From Betaproteobacteria bacterium (GTDB lineage Bacteria > Pseudomonadota > Gammaproteobacteria > Burkholderiales > Burkholderiaceae_E): a DNA stretch of 25,681 nt. The DNA is taken from the NCBI GenBank assembly GCA_016868095.1, contig VGHV01000005.1, forward strand, positions 1-25,681. The letters run 5' to 3'. A model generated the notes under the pieces. That model searched no databases, was not told where the DNA came from, and saw only the letters and a list, made by a program, of their open reading frames with translations. Within the stretch, counting starts at the first letter, position 1. The number at the start of each line of letters is the position of its first letter. The position numbers and the translations under genes are program-made. This document shows, piece after piece, positions 17,663 through 25,681 of the stretch.

Positions 17663-18940
17663 ATGGCCTTGATTGAAGTAAAAGTACCGCAGCTTTCAGA
17701 ATCGGTTGCAGAAGCAACCTTGCTAAATTGGCATAAAAAGCCGGGCGAGGCGGTTGCTCGCGATGAGAATTTGATCGATATAGAAACCGATAAAGTCGTG
17801 CTCGAACTTCCCGCGCCCGATGCAGGTGTATTGTCTCAAGTACTTAAACATGATGGCGATACCGTGGTCGCCGGTGAAATCATCGCCATGATCGACACCG
17901 ATGCAAAGGCGGCAGCTGCGCCGCAAGCGGCAAGCCAGCCCACGCCGGCACAAGCGGTGCAAAGTCCAACGGTCTCAGTCGCTGCCAGTGGGTCGAAGCA
18001 GGGCGTCGCTATGCCGGCTGCGGCCAAGTTGATGGCCGAGCAGCAACTTAGCCCTTCGGATGTCACAGGAACAGGACGCGACGGTCGAATCACCAAGGGC
18101 GATGTGCTCGGCGTCGATCGCGCTAAATCAGGCGCTGCTCAGGCAGTGGGTGCGGCAGGAGCTGCGGCAGCCCAAAAGCCGGCAGCGGCCAGTCTGCCTG
18201 CGGTGCCTGCACCAGCCGATTTGAGCGGATTGCTCGAGGGTCGTCCTGAGCAGCGGGTGCCGATGTCAAGGCTGCGGGCTAGGGTTGCTGAGCGTTTGCT
18301 GCAATCGCAGGCGAACAATGCCATCCTGACAACCTTTAATGAAGTCAACATGCAGCCCGTGATGGATTTGCGCAAGAAGTATGCAGATCGATTCGAAAAA
18401 GAGTACGGTGTACGTCTTGGCTTTATGTCTTTCTTTGTGAAGGCAGTGGTTCACGGACTTAGAAAGTATCCGGTTGTTAATGCATCCGTCGATGGTAATG
18501 ACATTGTCTATCACGGTTATTTTGATGTTGGCGTTGCTGTGGGCTCGCCCCGTGGCCTTGTCGTACCTGTGATTCGAAATGCGGATCAGCTGAGCTTTCC
18601 ACAGATTGAGCGAACGATTGCTGATTTCGGCAAGCGCGCTCAAGACGGCAAACTTGGTATTGAGGAACTCAGTGGCGGTACCTTCTCGATTTCGAACGGC
18701 GGTGTTTTTGGATCGATGTTGTCGACGCCCATTATCAATCCGCCGCAATCGGCAATTTTGGGTGTTCACGCGACCAAAGAGCGTGCGGTTGTTGAAAACG
18801 GTCAGGTTGTGATTCGCCCGATTAATTACTTTGCCGTGTCTTACGATCACCGCATTATCGATGGGCGTGAGGCTGTTCTCTTTCTTGTTGCGATTAAAGA
18901 AGCACTCGAGGATCCCTCGCGACTGCTGCTTGATCTCTGA
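17663..18940 (+). CDS. sucB: dihydrolipoyllysine-residue succinyltransferase, E2 of 2-oxoglutarate dehydrogenase
   Basis: Core of the OGDH complex; transfers the succinyl group from lipoate to CoA. It has 425 residues (405 in E. coli). The single lipoyl domain has its lipoylation site Lys44 in [12 protein letters not shown]. It is followed by an Ala/Pro/Gln-rich linker (about 85-115), a peripheral-subunit-binding domain ([14 protein letters not shown] ... [14 protein letters not shown]), a second flexible Ala-rich linker (about 155-185), and the acyltransferase domain with the catalytic [11 protein letters not shown] motif (His396, Asp400). [20 protein letters not shown] is typical of succinyltransferases. 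ATG at 17663 is chosen because CTGGAG precedes it and the product begins [14 protein letters not shown]. The longer open frame from 17585 overlaps sucA and is not needed. The gap to sucA is 31 bp. Confidence 0.97.
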   Translation: MALIEVKVPQLSESVAEATLLNWHKKPGEAVARDENLIDIETDKVVLELPAPDAGVLSQVLKHDGDTVVAGEIIAMIDTDAKAAAAPQAASQPTPAQAVQSPTVSVAASGSKQGVAMPAAAKLMAEQQLSPSDVTGTGRDGRITKGDVLGVDRAKSGAAQAVGAAGAAAAQKPAAASLPAVPAPADLSGLLEGRPEQRVPMSRLRARVAERLLQSQANNAILTTFNEVNMQPVMDLRKKYADRFEKEYGVRLGFMSFFVKAVVHGLRKYPVVNASVDGNDIVYHGYFDVGVAVGSPRGLVVPVIRNADQLSFPQIERTIADFGKRAQDGKLGIEELSGGTFSISNGGVFGSMLSTPIINPPQSAILGVHATKERAVVENGQVVIRPINYFAVSYDHRIIDGREAVLFLVAIKEALEDPSRLLLDL

Positions 18941-18957
18941 GTCGAAGGGGGCATCGC

Positions 18958-20418
18958 ATGAGTCAGCAGTTTGATGTTCTTGTCATCGGCGCCGGTCCAG
19001 GCGGCTATATTGCAGCAATTCGTGCTGCGCAACTTGGCTTTAAAGTGGCTTGTATTGAGCGCTGGCGTAATCCAAAGGGTGATCGCGTTCTCGGTGGTAC
19101 CTGCTTAAACGTCGGTTGCATCCCCTCCAAAGCCTTGCTTGCTTCGAGCGAGCATTTTGAGTCGGTTCAATCCCACTTAGATGTCCATGGGATTTCAGTC
19201 AAATCGGCCTCGATGGATGTCTCGAAGATGCTTGGCAGAAAAGACCAAATCGTTGGCAAGATGACCAAGGGTATCGAATACTTGTTTAAGAAAAACAAGA
19301 TCACCTGGTTGAAGGGACATGGCAAATTTGTCGGCAGGCAGGCAGATCGATTTGCGGTCGATGTGTTTGAAAACGGTCCCGAGGACGGTGATGCGAAGGA
19401 TCGCGTCGAAGCGACTAAGGTGATTATCGCCACAGGCTCCAAGGCGCGTCACCTAGCAGGTATACAGGTCGATCAAGAATATATATGTGATAACGAAGGC
19501 GCGCTGCAGTTCGACACCGTACCGAAGCGGCTTGGCATTATTGGTTCGGGCGTCATCGGTTTAGAGCTTGGATCGGTATGGCGTCGCCTGGGTGCTGAAG
19601 TGACAATTCTTGAAGCGCTTCCGGACTTTCTTGCCGCTGCCGATCAAGCGGTTGCTAAAGAGGCTTGGAAGCTCTTCACCAAGCAGGGCTTATCGATTCA
19701 ACTTGGCGCGAAAGTCGACAGCGTCGCGATTGAAGGTAAAGGTAAGGCCAAACAAGTGGTCATGCATTACAGCGACCCCAAGGGTGAAGCCAAAACCCTC
19801 GAGGTGGACCGTTTGATTGTTTCGGTTGGCCGTCAACCACTTACTGAGGGTCTTGGGCTTGAGGCGGTGGGCATTGAGACTGATCAACGTGGCTTTATCC
19901 CCGTCGATGCGCACTGTGCAACAAGTGTCGAGGGTATCTATGCAATCGGCGATGTGGTTCGCGGCCCGATGCTTGCCCATAAGGCAGAGGATGAGGGTGT
20001 CATGGTGGCTGAGATCATGGCCGGTCAAAAGCCCCACATCGATTACCAGTGCATCCCCTGGGTCATCTACACCAGCCCTGAAATCGCCTGGGTAGGCCGT
20101 ACCGAGCAAGAGCTCCAAAAAGAAGGTCGAGCTTTCAAGACCGGGCAGTTTCCCTTTGCAGCCAATGGCCGTGCTTTAGGTATGGATGCTGCAGATGGCT
20201 TTGTGAAAATGATCTGCGATAAGGACACCGATGAAATACTGGGTGTGCATATCGTGGCTGCTGCTGCGTCTGATTTAATTGCTGAGGCTGCACTGGCCAT
20301 GGAGTTTAAGGCTTCGGCAGAGGATGTTGCCAGGGTTTGTCATCCGCATCCTTCTTTGTCTGAGGTCATGCGCGAAGCTGCGCTTGCCGCTACAGAAAAT
20401 CGTGCGCTGAATCTTTAA
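18958..20418 (+). CDS. lpdA: dihydrolipoyl dehydrogenase, E3
   Basis: FAD disulfide oxidoreductase that reoxidises dihydrolipoate and reduces NAD+. It has 486 residues. Visible: FAD-binding VIGAGPGGYIAAIRAAQLG (9-27), redox-active disulfide Cys49/Cys54 in GGTCLNVGCIPSK, NAD-binding LGIIGSGVIGLELGSVW, IYAIGDVVRGPMLAHKAEDEG split over the FAD/ribityl region, and the C-terminal His-Glu dyad in CHPHPSLSEVM (His464, Glu469). The segment ERWRNPKGDRVLGGTC carries the short insertion common in OGDH-linked E3 of betaproteobacteria. It starts 17 bp after sucB with GGGGG as ribosome site, so it belongs to the sucA-sucB-lpdA unit and presumably serves this complex. Confidence 0.97.
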   Translation: MSQQFDVLVIGAGPGGYIAAIRAAQLGFKVACIERWRNPKGDRVLGGTCLNVGCIPSKALLASSEHFESVQSHLDVHGISVKSASMDVSKMLGRKDQIVGKMTKGIEYLFKKNKITWLKGHGKFVGRQADRFAVDVFENGPEDGDAKDRVEATKVIIATGSKARHLAGIQVDQEYICDNEGALQFDTVPKRLGIIGSGVIGLELGSVWRRLGAEVTILEALPDFLAAADQAVAKEAWKLFTKQGLSIQLGAKVDSVAIEGKGKAKQVVMHYSDPKGEAKTLEVDRLIVSVGRQPLTEGLGLEAVGIETDQRGFIPVDAHCATSVEGIYAIGDVVRGPMLAHKAEDEGVMVAEIMAGQKPHIDYQCIPWVIYTSPEIAWVGRTEQELQKEGRAFKTGQFPFAANGRALGMDAADGFVKMICDKDTDEILGVHIVAAAASDLIAEAALAMEFKASAEDVARVCHPHPSLSEVMREAALAATENRALNL

Positions 20419-20425
20419 GAGAACG

Positions 20426-20466
20426 TTGACAGGGGCGATACTCGACGCTGTAGCGAGCGGATCGCC
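20426..20466 (+). promoter_or_regulatory. consensus -35 and hairpin between lpdA and zapE
   Basis: A perfect TTGACA (20426-20431) is followed 17 bases later by TGTAGC, a poor -10 (3 of 6). Overlapping it is an imperfect hairpin: GGCGAT (20434-20439) pairs with ATCGCC (20461-20466), and CTCG (20441-20444) with CGAG (20454-20457), around a nine-base loop. No T-run follows. It could be a weak promoter or operator for zapE, or a partial terminator of the suc operon. Confidence 0.3.
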
Positions 20467-20484
20467 TCTAAACACCGCAGCGCG

Positions 20485-21624
20485 ATGGATTTATTGCAGG
20501 CTTATCGCCAGGAGATTAAACGTAGGGACTTGATCGAAGATCAGCTTCAGATCGAGGCAATTGGGCGCTTGCAGCGACTCGCCATCGATATGGAGCGCTA
20601 CGAACGATCACGTGCAGGCCTGCTCACACGGCTATTTTCAAGACAAACAGCGCCCAAGGGCCTTTGGCTTTGGGGTGGCGTGGGTCGAGGTAAAAGCTTC
20701 ATCATGGATTTGTTCTTTGAATCGCTCGATGTCGAGCGCAAGGGACGTTTCCATTTTCATGAATTCATGAGAGAGGTTCATCGCGAACTAGAGGTCCACA
20801 AAGGGCAGGCAAACCCGCTTGACAGCGTCGGCTTGCAGATTGCAAAACGCTATCAAATCTTGTGTTTTGATGAGTTCCATGTGTCTGATATCGCCGATGC
20901 CATGATCTTGGAGCGTCTTTTAAAGGTTGTTTTTTCGCAGGGCTTGGTACTTGTCTGTACCTCCAACTACCAACCCGAGAAGCTTTATCCCAATGGCTTG
21001 CATCGCGACCGCATACTGCCTGCGATTGCCTTGCTTGAACACTGCCTTGATCTCATGCAACTCGATGCGGGCGTTGACTACAGACGCCGTGCGCTCGAGC
21101 AATTGCCAGCCTACCTTTGCCCCAATGGAGCGCAAGCCGATGCGCAAATGCTGGCAAGCTTTGAGCGCCTGGCTGACGGGCCCTTGCAGCGAGCGTGTCA
21201 ACTTGTGGTGGCGCATCGCCAACTGCCTTGCAAAGGACGAGCCGGTGGGGTCATTTGGGTTGACTTTGACGCATTATGTGGTTCGCCCCGCTCTCAGATC
21301 GATTATCTTGAGCTCGCGGCCCAATTCCATACGGTATTGCTGCAAGACGTGCCTGTCATGCCGCCAGCGATGGCCTCTGAGGCGCGTCGCTTTGTGTGGC
21401 TGATCGATGTGTTTTATGACCAGGGTGTCAAACTCATCGTCAGTGCCGCCGACGAACCCGAAATGCTGTATCGCGAGGGGGCTTTGGTCAACGAATTTGC
21501 CAGGACAGCTTCGCGGCTCATCGAGATGCAATCCAAAGCCTATCGCGACCGTCCAAGAAGGATTTTGATGCAGGGGGGATTGGCAGCCGAGCAGCCGAGT
21601 GCGAAAATCGGGCATGGACTTTGA
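20485..21624 (+). CDS. zapE: cell division protein ZapE (AFG1-family ATPase)
   Basis: P-loop ATPase of the AFG1/ZapE family; in E. coli it acts at the Z-ring during constriction, and mitochondrial homologues help degrade respiratory-chain subunits. It has 379 residues. Walker A is GGVGRGKS (64-71) and Walker B is ILCFDE (125-130), followed by FHVSDIADAMIL, a hallmark of the family. FHFHEFMREVHREL (89-102) and VLVCTSNYQPEKLYPNGLHRDRILP as two adjacent conserved blocks further support it. ATG at 20485 lacks a clear ribosome site. Its position behind lpdA is shared by many betaproteobacteria. Its end overlaps the next small gene by 11 bases. Confidence 0.94.
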   Translation: MDLLQAYRQEIKRRDLIEDQLQIEAIGRLQRLAIDMERYERSRAGLLTRLFSRQTAPKGLWLWGGVGRGKSFIMDLFFESLDVERKGRFHFHEFMREVHRELEVHKGQANPLDSVGLQIAKRYQILCFDEFHVSDIADAMILERLLKVVFSQGLVLVCTSNYQPEKLYPNGLHRDRILPAIALLEHCLDLMQLDAGVDYRRRALEQLPAYLCPNGAQADAQMLASFERLADGPLQRACQLVVAHRQLPCKGRAGGVIWVDFDALCGSPRSQIDYLELAAQFHTVLLQDVPVMPPAMASEARRFVWLIDVFYDQGVKLIVSAADEPEMLYREGALVNEFARTASRLIEMQSKAYRDRPRRILMQGGLAAEQPSAKIGHGL

Positions 21625-21811
21625 GACGATCACAAACCGTATCCGTGAGCTTCAGCTCGAACATCGCGGCCTTGATGCGATGATCGAGGCCATTGCCGAG
21701 CAAACTCATTTTGATGAACTTCAATTGCGACGTCTCAAGAAGCGAAAATTGCAAATCAAAGACAGCATTGTCCAGCTCCAGATCATGCTGGTGCCTGACG
21801 TTCCCGCATAG
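21614..21811 (+). CDS. small DUF465/YdcH-family protein
   Basis: A 65-residue helical protein: LQLEHRGLDAMIEAIAEQ, then the charged LQLRRLKKRKLQIKDSI segment, then LVPDVPA. This pattern fits the YdcH/DUF465 family of small coiled-coil proteins, whose function is unknown. ATG at 21614 lies inside the 3' end of zapE (11-base overlap); a GTG at 21599 is also in frame. It ends 9 bp before the next helicase gene, so the three genes are probably cotranscribed. Confidence 0.75.
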   Translation: MDFETITNRIRELQLEHRGLDAMIEAIAEQTHFDELQLRRLKKRKLQIKDSIVQLQIMLVPDVPA

Positions 21812-21820
21812 GCTGGCTAC

Positions 21821-23863
21821 TTGACGCAAGCGATCGGCGCGGTATCCGCCGTGCTTGGCCCGGAGGGATTGCTCGTGGGAAAGCCTGGCTTTCGCTTCAG
21901 GAGCCAGCAATTTGAGATGGCGCTGGCGGTTGAGCAGGCGCTAGCGCTTCATGAGTCCTTGCTTGTCGAGGCGGGGACTGGCGTCGGAAAGACCTTCGCC
22001 TATCTTGTTCCAGCGCTTTTGTCGGGTAAGAAGCTTTTAATTTCAACCGGCACGAAGGCCTTGCAAGACCAGCTTCTCCATCGAGATTTGCCCGCATTAC
22101 TTGATCACCTGAGTGCCTCGGCGCAGGTTTGCCAGCTTAAAGGGCGAAGCAATTATGTGTGCCATTACCATCTCGAGCGCCATCTGCGAGAGGGGCGCTT
22201 TAGCAGACGTGAAGACGCAACAACCTTGCTTAAGATTCGCGCCTTTGCAGCACGAAGTGACACGGGCGATCGAAGCGAATGCGATGAACTGCCTGACGAA
22301 TCACCTGTTTGGGCCATGGCTACAGCAACACGCGACACTTGTCTAGGCAGTCAGTGCGCTGACTATGGACGTTGTTTCGTGATGCGTGCGAGGCAGCGAG
22401 CGCATCAGGCTGACTTGGTGGTGGTCAATCACCATTTGCTTTGTGCCGACTTGGCGCTCAAAAGTGAAGGGATTGCCGATCTACTTCCTGAGGTCGAAGG
22501 CATTGTGGTCGACGAGGCGCATCAACTGCCCGAGACGGCGATCCAATTTTTTGGACGATCATGGTCGATTAGGCAGGGTCAGGAGTTTGCCCGCGATCTT
22601 CTGCGCATCGGATTAGCGGAGGCAAGTGATGCGGCCGATTGGATCCATTGGCGCGATTCATTGGAGCAGTCGCTCAGGGAGTTGCGCTTGGCAGCCGACA
22701 GCCCATCCAAAATGGAATGGTCTAGCGAACATCCCCGATATGCTCGAATCACGCCTGTGCTCGAGCAGTTGCTTGAAGATTTAGAACGGTTATATGTATT
22801 GTTACAGGAGCAGGCTGTTCGCGGGGAAGAGCTTGGCCTGCTGCTTGTTCGCTTGAGCGAGATGCTTGCGTTTTTTCCTCATTTTTTGCCTAAGCGAGAA
22901 TCGCAAGCGTCAGAAAGTGATGCGATCGATGATGAACAGGTTTTGTGGCTTGATGTCAGTCGAACAGGGCTTAGTTTTCATCAAACACCCATGGACGCAG
23001 CTAAGGCGATTAGCCTGGCGCTCGGTGAGCGACCTAAGGCGTTGATCTTTACTTCAGCAAGTCTTGCTGTAGCAGGGGATCTTCAGCATGTGGCACATCG
23101 ACTGGGCTTGGAGCATGCGAAGACCCTATGTATTGACAGTCCTTTTGACTATGAGCGGCAGGCAAGGCTTTATGTGCCTCGCGGTTGCGGCGATCCTAAT
23201 CATTTCGCTTTTGCCGGCTTGATGGCCGAGCATATTTGGCCCCTAATTTTGCACAACAAAGGACGTGCGTTTATTTTATGTACCAGTCTAAGAATGGTAA
23301 CAGCGCTTCATCAAGCGCTATTGAGTTTGCAGGCAGCAACCCAGGCAACAGGCTTACACATCGAATGGTTGATTCAAGGTGCTATGAGTAAGGCTGCGAT
23401 GTTGCACAGCTTCAAGCAGGGTTGTGCGCCGGTGCTGATTGGTAGTGCAAGCTTTTGGGAGGGCGTCGATGTCGTCGGTGATCAACTCTCGCTAGTGGTG
23501 ATCGACAAGTTACCCTTTGCGCCTCCGGATGATCCTGTTTTAAAAGCACGCATTCGTCGTGCGAAAATTAGAGGTGAAGACGTGTTTGGCCAGTGGCAGC
23601 TTCCGCAGGCGGCGATGAGTCTGAAGCAGGGCGCCGGACGGCTAATTCGAAGCGAATCTGATGTCGGTCTATTGGTTGTTTGTGATGAGCGACTCGTTAC
23701 CCGCGGATACGGCAAGGCCTTGTTGAAAAGCCTGCCGGGCTTTCCATTGATTCGCGATGCGATGGACGCCATGGAGTTCTTGACCAAGACGAGAGCTGAT
23801 GGCAACCTTCCCACGCCATTGCAGGTTGCCACACCGCGCCAAGCAGATCGGGAATTAAACTGA
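21821..23863 (+). CDS. DinG/YoaA-family Fe-S superfamily 2 DNA helicase
   Basis: ATP-dependent 5'-3' DNA helicase of the XPD/DinG type, expected in DNA repair. It has 680 residues, closer to YoaA (636) than to a long DinG exonuclease fusion. Order of motifs: FRFRSQQFEMALAVEQAL, Walker A VEAGTGVGKTFAYL (49-62), four Fe-S cysteines at 114 (SNYVC), 174, 179 and 185 (DTCLGSQCADYGRCF), VVNHHLL, the DEAH box VVDEAHQLPET (229-239), then motifs IV-VI: FTSASL, GSASFWEGVDVVGDQL, IDKLPFAPPDDP and LKQGAGRLIRSESD. The frame opens with TTG at 21821, preceded by only a weak AGG; GTG at 21851 is an alternative start. It follows the DUF465 gene by 9 bp and precedes a secreted unknown by 12 bp. Choice between yoaA and dinG is not secure, so no symbol is given. 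Confidence 0.88.
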   Translation: MTQAIGAVSAVLGPEGLLVGKPGFRFRSQQFEMALAVEQALALHESLLVEAGTGVGKTFAYLVPALLSGKKLLISTGTKALQDQLLHRDLPALLDHLSASAQVCQLKGRSNYVCHYHLERHLREGRFSRREDATTLLKIRAFAARSDTGDRSECDELPDESPVWAMATATRDTCLGSQCADYGRCFVMRARQRAHQADLVVVNHHLLCADLALKSEGIADLLPEVEGIVVDEAHQLPETAIQFFGRSWSIRQGQEFARDLLRIGLAEASDAADWIHWRDSLEQSLRELRLAADSPSKMEWSSEHPRYARITPVLEQLLEDLERLYVLLQEQAVRGEELGLLLVRLSEMLAFFPHFLPKRESQASESDAIDDEQVLWLDVSRTGLSFHQTPMDAAKAISLALGERPKALIFTSASLAVAGDLQHVAHRLGLEHAKTLCIDSPFDYERQARLYVPRGCGDPNHFAFAGLMAEHIWPLILHNKGRAFILCTSLRMVTALHQALLSLQAATQATGLHIEWLIQGAMSKAAMLHSFKQGCAPVLIGSASFWEGVDVVGDQLSLVVIDKLPFAPPDDPVLKARIRRAKIRGEDVFGQWQLPQAAMSLKQGAGRLIRSESDVGLLVVCDERLVTRGYGKALLKSLPGFPLIRDAMDAMEFLTKTRADGNLPTPLQVATPRQADRELN

Positions 23864-23875
23864 AAAGGTAGCTAG

Positions 23876-24322
23876 ATGATGAGTCGCATTAAATTAGTCA
23901 GCCTTGGTTTTCTTTTTTTGTCGAGCGTGACGCAGGCTACGACGGTCATAGACCTTGATGAAAAAGCGCTTCAAGCCAAAGCTCGTGAGGCTGCCACGGC
24001 AGGCGTCAAGATTCAGTGTTCTCAGGCCCAGCAGCCCAGCTTAACGGCTCATGTGCCTGCGTTGTCGAGAGCATATGTGTTGCACCGCGGATTGATTTGG
24101 CTTGTCGATGCCGACAGCGGCGACTTGGTGCATCCAAGCGCCTATGTCGTGTCGCAAGGTGTTGTTCGGTGGCGCAACGAAGCGATCGGCTTTGCGGTCA
24201 GGCCATTTCGACCACGGCATGAAATTCACCTCGCGAGCATGCAGGAGTATGCGGACGGCAATCAGCTTACGGGCCCCTTTCCATGTAAGCTCGTGCGGGG
24301 CAGCATCCAGAGTTTGTCCTAG
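23876..24322 (+). CDS. hypothetical secreted protein
   Basis: I do not recognise this 148-residue protein. It starts with MMSRIKLVSLGFLFLSSVTQA, a short basic N-region, a hydrophobic core and an S-V-T-Q-A site, so export by signal peptidase I is likely; there is no lipobox. The mature part has only two cysteines, at 48 (VKIQC) and 136 (GPFPC), which could form one disulfide spanning most of the domain. It is rich in beta-prone stretches (RAYVLHRGLIWLVDADSGDL, VVSQGVVRWRNEAIGFAV). The start is ATG at 23876 or 23879, with AAAGG upstream. It follows the helicase gene by 12 bp and is convergent with bamD, whose stop lies 57 bp away. That gap holds a weak GGGCA/TGCCC inverted repeat without a T-run. 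Confidence 0.7.
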   Translation: MMSRIKLVSLGFLFLSSVTQATTVIDLDEKALQAKAREAATAGVKIQCSQAQQPSLTAHVPALSRAYVLHRGLIWLVDADSGDLVHPSAYVVSQGVVRWRNEAIGFAVRPFRPRHEIHLASMQEYADGNQLTGPFPCKLVRGSIQSLS

Positions 24323-24378
24323 CAAGTCAACCATGTTCGGGCAGCAGCCAGCGTTTGCCCTAAACCAAGTCTAAAGCC

Positions 24379-25203
24379 CTATCGCCAGAACTCCCACCAA
24401 CGACTTGAGCTGCTAAGTCCTGCCGCGAGCTTGCGGCTATTTGGATAGTTGAGTTTAAAAATACGCTCAGCATCGTCGGCCTGCTGAGTCAGGCCGAGTT
24501 CACGGTTGGCAAGGATCATAACAACCAGCGCTTCTTCGATGGCAGGAGTGTCAGGAAACTGTTGAATAAGCTGTTGGGCGCGATTGGCCGCAGCCACATG
24601 AGCACCGCGAATCCAGTAAAACTTGGCAATGCTCAACTCACCCTCAGCCATGGTGTTGACCAGGTAGCGGAGACGCTGCCTTGCGTCGTCGGCATAGGCA
24701 CTGTTGGGGTAACGCTCAAGGACCACTCGGAAGGCGTCATAGGCTTGACGGCTCGCTTTTAAATCGCGATCGGCGAGGCTTTGGCCACCGAGCTTGACGA
24801 GCAAACCGAGTTGATCATTGAAATGAATAAGCCCACGCAAATAAAAGACATAGTCCATGGCCGGACTACTTGGGTACATTTTGGAAAAACGCTCAAGCGT
24901 CGATAGCGCTTGTTCTTTCTCCCCCAGCCGGTAATGGCCGTAGGCCAACTCAAGTTGGGCTTGTTGTGCGTATCGACCAAATGGGTAGCGCGATTCGAGT
25001 CGACCAAATAACCGGGTTGCCTGAGCAAGATTACCCGCCGAAAGTTCAGCCTTCGCCTCGGCATAGAGTTTTTCTGCGGTCCACCCTGCGGTCGGATCAG
25101 GACCATCGCCGCCCAGACCGCAGCTACTAAGTGCTAAGCCCAAGCCAAGAAGCAGGGCTGCCAGTGCAGCACGCGGCTTTTGTTTCGCCAGTGATTCAGT
25201 CAT
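24379..25203 (-). CDS. bamD: outer membrane assembly lipoprotein BamD
   Basis: Periplasmic lipoprotein of the BAM complex, which folds and inserts outer-membrane beta-barrel proteins. It has 274 residues from ATG at 25203. The lipoprotein signal ends at LALSSC with lipidated Cys28. The mature part is a series of TPR-like helix pairs: LYAEAKAELSAGNLAQATRLF, then SRYPFGRYAQQAQLELAYGHY, then FSKMYPSSPAMDYVFYLRGL and ERYPNSAYADDARQRL, all hallmark BamD (YfiO) segments with the YPFG, YP-S-P and YPNS positions. The open frame extends to a TTG at 25236, but the ATG gives the right signal-peptide length. A minus-strand TATAAT about 45 bases upstream fits a promoter. Confidence 0.95.
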   Translation of the reverse strand: MTESLAKQKPRAALAALLLGLGLALSSCGLGGDGPDPTAGWTAEKLYAEAKAELSAGNLAQATRLFGRLESRYPFGRYAQQAQLELAYGHYRLGEKEQALSTLERFSKMYPSSPAMDYVFYLRGLIHFNDQLGLLVKLGGQSLADRDLKASRQAYDAFRVVLERYPNSAYADDARQRLRYLVNTMAEGELSIAKFYWIRGAHVAAANRAQQLIQQFPDTPAIEEALVVMILANRELGLTQQADDAERIFKLNYPNSRKLAAGLSSSSRWWEFWR

Positions 25204-25247
25204 GCTTGGTCTCGGATGGTGTGGGGAGTGCGACAATAAGCTATCTG

Positions 25248-25253
25248 ATTATA
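25248..25253 (-). promoter_or_regulatory. candidate -10 box for bamD
   Basis: A perfect TATAAT on the minus strand, giving a predicted start about 37 nt before the bamD ATG. No good -35 hexamer is visible at 16-18 bases (CATCTT at 17), so strength is uncertain. The 63-bp gap between the divergent bamD and rluD starts must hold both promoters. Confidence 0.4.
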
Positions 25254-25266
25254 CGGATGATGCACC

Positions 25267-25681
25267 ATGCAAGATGAGGTAGCCAACGTCTCAGGCCCGC
25301 TGCAATGGAGCGCCCAACCAGGTAGGGGCCTGCGGCTTGACCGTTTTCTTACCGACTGTATGAAGCAAGCGGGCCACAGCGTATCGCGCACCCGTGTGCA
25401 GGACTGGATAAGACTTGGCGCGGTTCGTGTCAACGAGGCGCTTTGCAGCCCAGCTCAGAAATTGTCAGGACGCGAAACCCTTGAGGTATGGCCACAGCCC
25501 TTGGAGGCCTCCAATGCCTTTAGCCCAGATCCCATCGACTTAACGATTGCTCACTTAGACGAGCAGGTGATGGTGGTCGATAAGCCTGCTGGCCTGGTTG
25601 TTCATCCGGCGCCAGGCCATTGGCGCGGTACCTTAATGAATGGCCTCTTGCATTGGCGTCCTGCACTTGCAGCGCTTCCTC
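25267..25681 (+). CDS. rluD: RluD-type 23S rRNA pseudouridine synthase, partial (C-terminus beyond right edge)
   Basis: Modifies uridines of helix 69 of 23S rRNA in the family prototype. 138 codons are visible from ATG at 25267. Residues about 20-80 are an S4 RNA-binding domain (LRLDRFLTDCMKQAG, SRTRVQDWIRLGAVRVNE). They are followed by the start of the catalytic domain: VMVVDKPAGLVVHPAPGH and TLMNGLLHW, typical of the RluA/RluC/RluD family. The catalytic HRLDKDTSG motif would lie just outside the window. The divergent bamD-rluD pairing is a common proteobacterial arrangement and favours RluD over RluC. Confidence 0.85.
   Translation, partial: MQDEVANVSGPLQWSAQPGRGLRLDRFLTDCMKQAGHSVSRTRVQDWIRLGAVRVNEALCSPAQKLSGRETLEVWPQPLEASNAFSPDPIDLTIAHLDEQVMVVDKPAGLVVHPAPGHWRGTLMNGLLHWRPALAALP

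Noticed and set aside
18266..18850. 194-codon open frame on the minus strand inside sucB
   Set aside because: Fully antisense to the conserved E2 catalytic domain, no family resemblance.
1..25681. CRISPR arrays, tRNA/rRNA genes, insertion sequences or prophage genes
   Set aside because: No spaced direct repeats, no cloverleaf or rRNA-like stretches and no transposase or integrase motifs were seen; the only tandem repeats are the two short coding ones described.

Overview
The window reads as a chromosomal segment of a betaproteobacterium, most likely in the Burkholderiales. The reasons are the gene order (mdh, then a divergent GntR regulator, sdhCDABE, gltA, sucA-sucB-lpd, zapE), the protein signatures, and by eye a moderate GC content of about 50-55%. 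This is an inference; there is no rRNA or other phylogenetic marker here. The region is almost entirely coding: no gap exceeds about 210 bases, and I saw no tRNA, IS element, phage gene or CRISPR array.

Left arm, minus strand (1-3394): mdh - prpB - prpC, followed by a lysozyme-inhibitor-like (MliC/PliC family) gene that runs off the left edge. The genes are packed tightly: 19 bp between mdh and prpB, a TGATG stop/start overlap between prpB and prpC, and 8 bp between prpC and the inhibitor gene. A good sigma70-type promoter for mdh lies at 3507-3535. Directly behind it (3535-3566) is a nested palindromic operator that a GntR/HutC regulator (3604-4398) probably binds.

Central block, plus strand (4535-9716): sdhC, sdhD, sdhA, sdhB and sdhE encode succinate dehydrogenase and its flavinylation factor. 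gltA (citrate synthase) follows and ends in a strong intrinsic terminator. Next is an unusual three-gene module (9808-14623): an FAD/Fe-S pyridine-nucleotide oxidoreductase (KorC-like), a gamma-alpha fused 2-oxoacid oxidoreductase subunit (KorA) and a TPP/Fe-S beta subunit (KorB). It sits directly before sucA-sucB-lpd, the normal 2-oxoglutarate dehydrogenase complex. The locus therefore encodes two apparently parallel routes from 2-oxoglutarate to succinyl-CoA, one lipoate/NAD-dependent and one ferredoxin-type coupled to a flavoprotein. This is the most interesting feature of the window.

Right arm (20485-25681): zapE (AFG1-type ATPase), a small DUF465/YdcH-like protein, a DinG/YoaA-type Fe-S helicase and an unrecognised secreted protein, all on the plus strand. 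Then come bamD on the minus strand and, divergent from it, the start of an RluD-type pseudouridine synthase cut by the right edge.

Together the genes cover most of the oxidative TCA cycle (citrate synthase, both 2-oxoglutarate-oxidising systems, succinate dehydrogenase, malate dehydrogenase). They also include two enzymes of the 2-methylcitrate (propionate) cycle, which feeds succinate and pyruvate back into it. The window has no aconitase, isocitrate dehydrogenase, succinyl-CoA synthetase, fumarase or methylcitrate dehydratase.
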